Source: Bimastos eiseni
Lineage: Eukaryota > Annelida > Clitellata > Crassiclitellata > Lumbricidae
Length of the DNA stretch: 64,000 bases
Assembly (NCBI GenBank): GCA_959347315.1
Contig: OY365811.1
Location: forward strand, 34,256,410 to 34,320,409
Direction: 5' to 3'
Positions 58,887-64,000 of the stretch are shown here, in pieces; position 1 is the stretch's first letter, and every line of letters starts with the position of its first letter. A program made the translations under genes and the position numbers. A model generated the notes under the pieces. The model was not told the origin of the DNA. It ran no database searches and saw only the letters and a program-made list of their open reading frames with translations.

Positions 58887-58935
58887 AAACAGAGACAGAC
58901 AGACAAAGAAAGAAAGAGAAACAGACAGACAGATG
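58825..58935. repeat. (GACA)n microsatellite
   Basis: GAGAGAGACAGACAGACA runs with AAAC and AAAG interruptions. Confidence 0.92.
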
Positions 58936-59494
58936 TGAGTGTGTGGTTTTACTAAGATGCAACGACCAATGGATGTCTTGTGAATTACGAGGATGTCACA
59001 ATATAAGTTTCGAGAGGAAAGTACAGTTCGAGAGTAGATCATCTTAGAGTAGGCATATGTTGCGTTATGTTATGCAGTGTTATGTTAATGCTATATGCTA
59101 GGTCTGTTATGTTGGGCTCTGCTATGCTATGTTGGGGCATGCCTATTTCGTGCAGGGATGGACAGCTATTCAAATATTTTTGAACGGCTGGTGCTTGTAA
59201 CAGAAAATTAAGTTAACGGTTTCTGACGATGTTATGCAATCAAAATGAGAACAGAAAATACGTGTTTCTTTCAGAATCTTGCCTGCATTCATTCATTGAC
59301 ACTGATAATGTTAGTATTTTGTAATTTGGCGTAATTGAAATTACGTAGGCTATTTCAATTTGTAACTAGTAATTTCCAGCAAAACTTGACAGTAATTTAT
59401 AATGTGTAACTTACTCTTACCTTCAAATATACGTAATGACCTATATTATACGATGATACACCCTTATCTAAATCACTGAAACGTTATCTGGTCA

Positions 59495-60110
59495 TCTAAA
59501 TACGCATCTCTGCTGAAACAACTAACTCTTCTCCAAAATCGAGCAGCTCGCTTTTTTCTTGGTTATCCTCTTTTATCTTTTTGCCCCCACCCCACTTTTT
59601 GAATTTTGCCCCCAGAAATTTTGAAAAATGGGGGGCACAAATTATTTTAACAAAGGTAATCTTAAAAAGCCATTGGATGAACATAAAAAAGAACCGATTT
59701 GAGGGCACATGGGGTTCACTGAGCACTAAAACTGAGGGGCTTTGCCCCTCCAGTTTTGAAACTAGGGGGAGGAAGGTGCCCCTGCCTCCCCCGCTTGTTA
59801 CACCCCTGGTTAACGCTGATAACGTTGTGTAAAATATCTGAATTAATGTTCAAATAAAACAGCAATCAATTACCTCCGGTCTTCAATAATAACTTTATAT
59901 CCCCAACTGATGCTAACCCTTACTGTCTGTGCCCTTCATCCTCCTCCTCATACAGACCTATCTATGCCAGAACTAACACAAGAACATTCACCATAAAATA
60001 TTCTGGTGCTAAGTTATGGAACAACATTCCAGGTAAATTGAAAGCAATGCCAATTCTTTATACCTTTAAGGCGAGTAGCCTACTGGCTATTGACTTCACT
60101 TGAATGTAAT
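59495..60110 (+). mobile_element. LINE reverse transcriptase C-terminal fragment, interrupted
   Basis: Plus-strand frames encode KQLTLLQNRAARFFLG near 59512-59562, then YARTNTRTFTIKYSGAKLWNN near 59963-60025 (given as two motifs: LLQNRAARF and SGAKLWNN). Both are typical of non-LTR reverse transcriptase C-termini and occur in the expected order. The segment from about 59575 to 59815, with inverted GGGG/CCCC-rich words, appears to be inserted between them. Confidence 0.6.
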
Positions 60111-60124
60111 TAAATCTTACACTA

Positions 60125-60425
60125 TCAATCAATCAGTGCAATTTATATAGTGCCTCTTGAAGATAACTATTCAGAGGCGCTCCCTACCCGGGCCCGGTCA
60201 GAAAGAAAAGAGCCAAACAGGTCGGGCTGGAAAGAGCGCAGGTCAGATGGGAGGTTGTTCCAAACACTGGGGCCCACAATTTCGAAAGCTCTATTTTGCC
60301 TGGCGGCGGTATGAGCATGTGGAACTGCAAAATCGTCTCTAGAGGCCGAGCGAAGTGATCGGCAACCAGAGTAAGCAGAAGTTAAGGTGAACAGATCCCT
60401 AAGACAGACAGGCGCATTACCCAAA
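60125..60425 (-). mobile_element. L2/CR1-type LINE 3' end fragment
   Basis: The minus-strand frame includes QNRAFEIVGPSVWNNLPSDL and ends in the terminal hairpin GAGGCACTATATAAATTG, followed by (ATTG)n. It faces the plus-strand LINE fragment at 59.5-60.1 kb. Confidence 0.85.
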
Positions 60426-60429
60426 ACAC

Positions 60430-61605
60430 AGTGCCAGACGATAGAGGATATCTTATATTGAATGCGCTGCTGAACCGGAAGCTATTGTACCTTGCATATT
60501 ATAATAATATTGTTTAATCATAAAATGTTTAAGTTGAGGTCAATAAAATTTTTGTTTGTTTGTTTGTTTTGTTAATTACATTTTCACGAGTAATTGGTAA
60601 TTTGTAATTAAATTGGATTTCAGACTGTAATTTGCCCAAGCCCGATGTCATGGTATACATTGTTATGCTTTATAAGCTTATGTTATGTCATGTTGTTCTT
60701 TGTTTGATAATGCCATGTGATGTCATGCTTTGTTAAACACTGCTATGCTATGTTACAGTATGTTATGCCTGTGATATCGTATGTTAAGCCATCGTATGTT
60801 ATGATGTATCATTTTGCTAAGTTTATGTTCTGTTATGATAATGTTACGACAGAAGCATACAACGGAGTATACAGTAGACTATGGTAGAGTATAATAGAAT
60901 ATAGAGAAGAATCGGGTAGAGTGAAATAGAGTAGAGTAAAGTGGAATTTAGTTGAGTTCAGCAGAGTCCAGAGTCGAGATAAGGACGAAACAGATACCGT
61001 GAGTTCCGGACGTTGAGCCTAAAGTTAGATGATGGCAGAGCGTTAAGCAACGTCATATATATATATATTTATATATATATATATATATATATGACGTTCA
61101 GACACGGACTGCCCAACAAATGACAGACTTGAATACACATATAGACATATATATATATACATTTATACATGTATGTGCTTAGGCCTATATATGCATATTA
61201 TTCATGAGAGTCTAGAGCTACGAGGTACGAATCGTTCTCACGCTAGTGACACCGCCATGTGTCATACGTTTGACGCCAACACACGAAGAACGGATCATAT
61301 ATATATATATATATATATTATATCTATATATACGTCGTCGTCGTCGTTCTTAGGGAAGAGTGACTCCTCTGTCGTCGTTGGTGCCCCTCCTTACTGCATG
61401 CATGCGCTGTTCTTAGCTGGGGTAGGGATGTCCATTGCAACACTCGTGACTTCAGAGGGAGGGAAGGAGTGAGGGAGGGAGGGAAGGGCTTGGAATCGAG
61501 TGACAGATGCGAACCGCGTGATTCAGTCGCTGATTACTGAATGGTGGCGGTTCCTCAGAACATCCCGAAGACCTCCCTTTCACTCGTCTGTTTGTCTGTG
61601 GCATC
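60430..61605. other. Intergenic, no gene seen
   Basis: Rich in TTATG words (60655-60850) and AGTAGAGT words (60860-60975), with (TA)n tracts near 61056-61092 and 61297-61330. No coding signal. Confidence 0.5.
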
Positions 61606-61725
61606 GGTAATTCTCTCTCTGTCTCTCTCTGTCTCTCTCTGTCTCTCTCTGTCTCTCTCTGTCTCTCTCTGTCTCTCTCTGTCTCTCTCTGTCTCTCTCT
61701 GTCTCTCTCTGTTTCTCTCTAAGTC
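61606..61725. repeat. (TCTCTCTG)n microsatellite, about 13 units
   Basis: Near-perfect octamer repeats, followed by a more degenerate TCTG/TCTC region to about 61870. Confidence 0.95.
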
Positions 61726-62269
61726 TCTACCTGTCTCTGTCTCTCTGTCTGTCTATCTGTCTGTCTGCCTCCCTGTCTCTGTATGTCTGTCTTTTTCTCT
61801 GCGTCTGTCTCTGTCTCTCTGTGTCTCTTTTTCTCTCTGTCTCTGTCTGTCTCTGTCCTTCTATCTATTTTTATCTGACCTTCTCTGCCTCGCTCTGCTT
61901 TCCAGTGGCGCATCTTCTTATTTGTAGTCTTTGTTTGTCTAACTTTTAATCAGTTTGTTCCCATATCTTTCTTACTCTTTCTCTTACTCTCTTTTACTCT
62001 ATCTCCCTTTCCGTCTCCCTCTCTGTTCGTGTGTCTGTCTGGCTCTGTCTACCGCTTCCTCGCAGTTCTGCTGACTTCGTTTCTTGTGCAGAAACTTGTA
62101 ACAAGTGGAGCGGTACTTTCGAAGACGTTTCTGTCGTGGCGTAGGATTCATAGGCGGAGAATTAGAGGAACAGAAGGGGGCGATCTCCCCAAAATTTCAG
62201 GTGGAGGCAACGGATTGTTCATATCCCAATATTTTATTAGTAAATTAATATTTCATAAACGTTCTATAT

Positions 62270-62500
62270 TTATTTAAACGCCTATGCTTAGGTTGTACTG
62301 TCAGAGGCGCTTTGCACTGTTCACTGGGAATCGAAATTTTGCCGGACCTGTCCCCCAAACCCAATTTATTTCCTTCTGTCTCCCCACCCCAAACCCAGGA
62401 CTAAGGCTCCGACCATGGTATACGATTTGAACCACGGACTTAGATCTATATATGCTGGCAATGCAGCACGTTGACCATCAGAATGGGCCTACCACTCCAC
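62270..62500 (-). mobile_element. tRNA-headed SINE with LINE-like tail
   Basis: On the minus strand an A-box-like TGGTCAACGTGCTGCA and a B box GTGGTTCAAATCG (reverse of about 62429-62441) form a tRNA-like head. About 150 bp later an AAAGCGCCTCTGACAG word resembles the LINE hairpin arm, suggesting a SINE that borrows the LINE 3' end. Confidence 0.4.
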
Positions 62501-62949
62501 ATCACAAGTGGAATAATATATGGCGTAAGACGGGAGAATCATCCGTAGAAGAGCAGGTCAGATGCATAGACGGCAGCTACAGTAGGCATATAAAGTATGT
62601 ATATCATTTCTGTGAAGTTCACCATATAGAATAGGATTCTATCTCCTGCAGATCGTTTTCCGAGTGAACTATTTTTGTAGTCATTATTTACTGATTCAAC
62701 CTATGATCTTTGTTGCTGTACGGTAGCCTATACTATAGGCCGATCATCCGATGTTCAAAAAGGAAGATATATTATATATATTTTTTGCATTTGTAATATG
62801 TTAAAAATCTTTCTTCCTATATTTTATTTTATGATCCACTTGCTTCTTTCTCTCATTAATGTTTCTGATTCTACGAACGACGCACATCGTCCACCTTCAC
62901 CTTGATTTCTCTTCGTATTTGAATCCAGCATTTCGTCTCTATACCTGCT

Positions 62950-63110
62950 CCATATAATCGTATCGTATCTGAGAATTTATACAGCGCCTCTTTCAGTGCT
63001 AGCCATTCAGTGTGGTAACCTCGACGAAATAAGAAAGTCTTAAAAGCAACATTGTGATGAGGGTATTGGACCACGAATACAATATAACAAGGAATTGAAG
63101 GGTGTGGTAT
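62950..63110 (-). mobile_element. L2/CR1-type LINE 3' tail
   Basis: The minus-strand frame reads AFKTFLFRRG ... EALYKFS, the extreme C-terminus of the LINE ORF, and passes into GAGGCGCTGTATAAATTCTC and ATACGATACGAT. It lies immediately left of the virus-like protease remnant. Confidence 0.65.
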
Positions 63111-63186
63111 TTTCACATGGAAGAGAACACGATCGCAAAGCCATTGCCAATCCCTGGTCCAGCGTCACAGCCTAAAAACTTATGGT

Positions 63187-63579
63187 AACTCACCTAATAT
63201 TGCTTTGTCGAACGTTGATCTAATCGAAGCGGCGAGGAAACTAAATATAAATAATTTCAGAGGAGTATTTCGAAGAGACGAGTTACCGCAGAGGCCGAGA
63301 GCGAACGAGTGCGGCATCCTCAATCTCGATTATTCTGACGGTAAAGGAACGCATTGGACGTGTTAAATCAAGCGTGCTAATGATAAGATTTATTTCGACA
63401 GTTATGGGCTACCTCCACCTACGGAGTTGATAAACTATCGACAAAGACCGCTATTCTACAACATCGAATTAATACAACCTAACGGTGAAGTGTATTGCGG
63501 CCATTTATGTTTGTATGTATTGAAGAAGACGATCAACGATGGTTGTAAATTTCAAGAGGTCGTAAACGAATTGTATTAA
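63187..63579 (+). pseudogene. Adenovirus-type cysteine protease of a Polinton/Maverick-like element, broken
   Basis: One frame carries the family landmarks in order. These are NFRGVF near the start, NECGILNL, a GTHW motif with the catalytic His, YFDSYG with the acidic residue, and CGHLCLYVLK with the nucleophilic Cys; the frame ends in TAA at 63577-63579. Family knowledge: such proteases mature capsids in adenoviruses and occur in Polinton/Maverick elements, adintoviruses and virophages. An in-frame TAA at 63364-63366, three bases after the GTHW region, truncates it. No in-frame ATG lies between the previous stop (63085-63087) and the first conserved residues. A short Met-started frame in a different phase (63117-63188) just upstream may be its displaced N-terminus. 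As it stands it should not yield full-length enzyme. Confidence 0.8.
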
Positions 63580-63588
63580 ATAATAATA

Positions 63589-63619
<31 letters not shown>

Positions 63620-63625
63620 TATAAG
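63580..63625. repeat. (AAT)n/(TA)n spacer between the two virus-like ORFs
   Basis: TAATAATAATATATATATGTATATATATA fills the 46-bp gap (given here as AAT and TA runs). It may be a promoter-like spacer or a microsatellite grown after integration. Confidence 0.7.
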
Positions 63626-64000
63626 ATGCCTGTTGATAAATTTGGACGAACTGATACTAGATCAACTCAAAGAATAGTTTCTGGAGGTGTTACTCTATCT
63701 CAAGCGAGTAATACCTGTTTAAAACGTGATGGAACGAACGATATGGAGGATGACTTGAAAATGAATGGTCACTCGATAAAAGGTTTACCGACTGACATTC
63801 ATCCACCAGTCTTAGCCAGCCAGGCTGCGAGCTTTGGACAAGTTGAAACAATAATTAACCAAGCGATGACGAATTATTCTACCACCGATTACCTGAGAGC
63901 ACTCGTAACAGCGGCTCCAACCATGACTTCTGATACAACGATAATAAACGGTTTAACTTACGAAGCTAGTGCTAGCGAACATTACAATGTGCTTAGTCAT
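63626..64000 (+). CDS. Fibre-like protein of the Polinton/Maverick-like element, 3' partial
   Basis: The ATG at 63626 opens a frame that stays open for 125 codons to the window edge. The N-terminus begins MPVDKFGRTD. A segment around DDLKMNGHSIKGLPTD followed by an A-S-x-x-A-S-F-G-Q-V-E-T-I-I-N stretch resembles the 'DxxMxGxxIxNLPxP...DAxxKxYVD' pattern of phage tail-fibre and collar proteins, also seen in proteins carried by Polinton-type elements. That resemblance is from memory and is inference. It is intact where visible, unlike the protease 46 bp upstream, and on the same strand. The role, by analogy, would be a virion surface or attachment component. No copy of the other hallmark genes (capsid, ATPase, polymerase B, integrase) is in the window; they would lie to the right. 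Confidence 0.5.
   Translation, partial: MPVDKFGRTDTRSTQRIVSGGVTLSQASNTCLKRDGTNDMEDDLKMNGHSIKGLPTDIHPPVLASQAASFGQVETIINQAMTNYSTTDYLRALVTAAPTMTSDTTIINGLTYEASASEHYNVLSH

Noticed and set aside
1..64000. CRISPR array, operon, bacterial promoter or riboswitch
   Set aside because: Direct repeats here are contiguous mini- or microsatellites without unique spacers, and the split genes show the DNA is eukaryotic.

Overview
This is eukaryotic nuclear DNA: AT-rich, with split genes whose exons meet at GT/AG borders, kilobase introns, no operons, and a heavy load of microsatellites, minisatellites and retroposon tails. The protein families (ZNF318-like, CCDC59/TAP26, tetraspanin), the L2/CR1-type retroposon tails, tRNA-headed SINEs and repeated TAGGCCTA words suggest a marine invertebrate animal, perhaps an ambulacrarian such as an echinoderm. 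The phylum is a guess from repeat flavour, not shown by the sequence.

Layout. (1) 1-13360, + strand: a ZNF318-like zinc-finger gene of six visible coding exons (1637 codons, phases consistent), followed by a 3' UTR with AATAAA near 13715. Its introns hold two hAT-like MITEs, an L2-type LINE tail and two minisatellites. (2) 13361-19217: non-genic, with a palindromic TCCGAAGGTTCGATAG array and a 1-kb terminal-inverted-repeat element. (3) 19223-21821, +: CCDC59/TAP26 homologue, four coding exons, 186 aa, a predicted ribosome-biogenesis factor. (4) 21822-33543: non-genic, dominated by a 5'-truncated L2-clade LINE on the - strand (24.7-27.33 kb) with one in-frame stop. (5) 33544-48944, +: tetraspanin gene, six exons seen. 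The first exon, with most of TM1, was not found. A 10-kb intron is packed with TATATGTG, GGAT, CAGT, CAGACA and CA tracts. (6) 48945-63100: no convincing gene; LINE and SINE tails, inverted repeats, and a 1.4-kb pyrimidine tract with (TCTGCC)n. (7) 63187-64000, +: remnant of a Polinton/Maverick-type virus-like element, with a broken adenovirus-type cysteine protease followed by a fibre-like ORF that runs off the window.

The three cellular genes share a strand but show no functional link. The most unusual item is the virus-like module at the right edge; the rest of that element, if present, lies beyond base 64000. Exon calls rest on frame continuity, splice consensus and recalled family resemblance. 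No alignment or transcript data were available.
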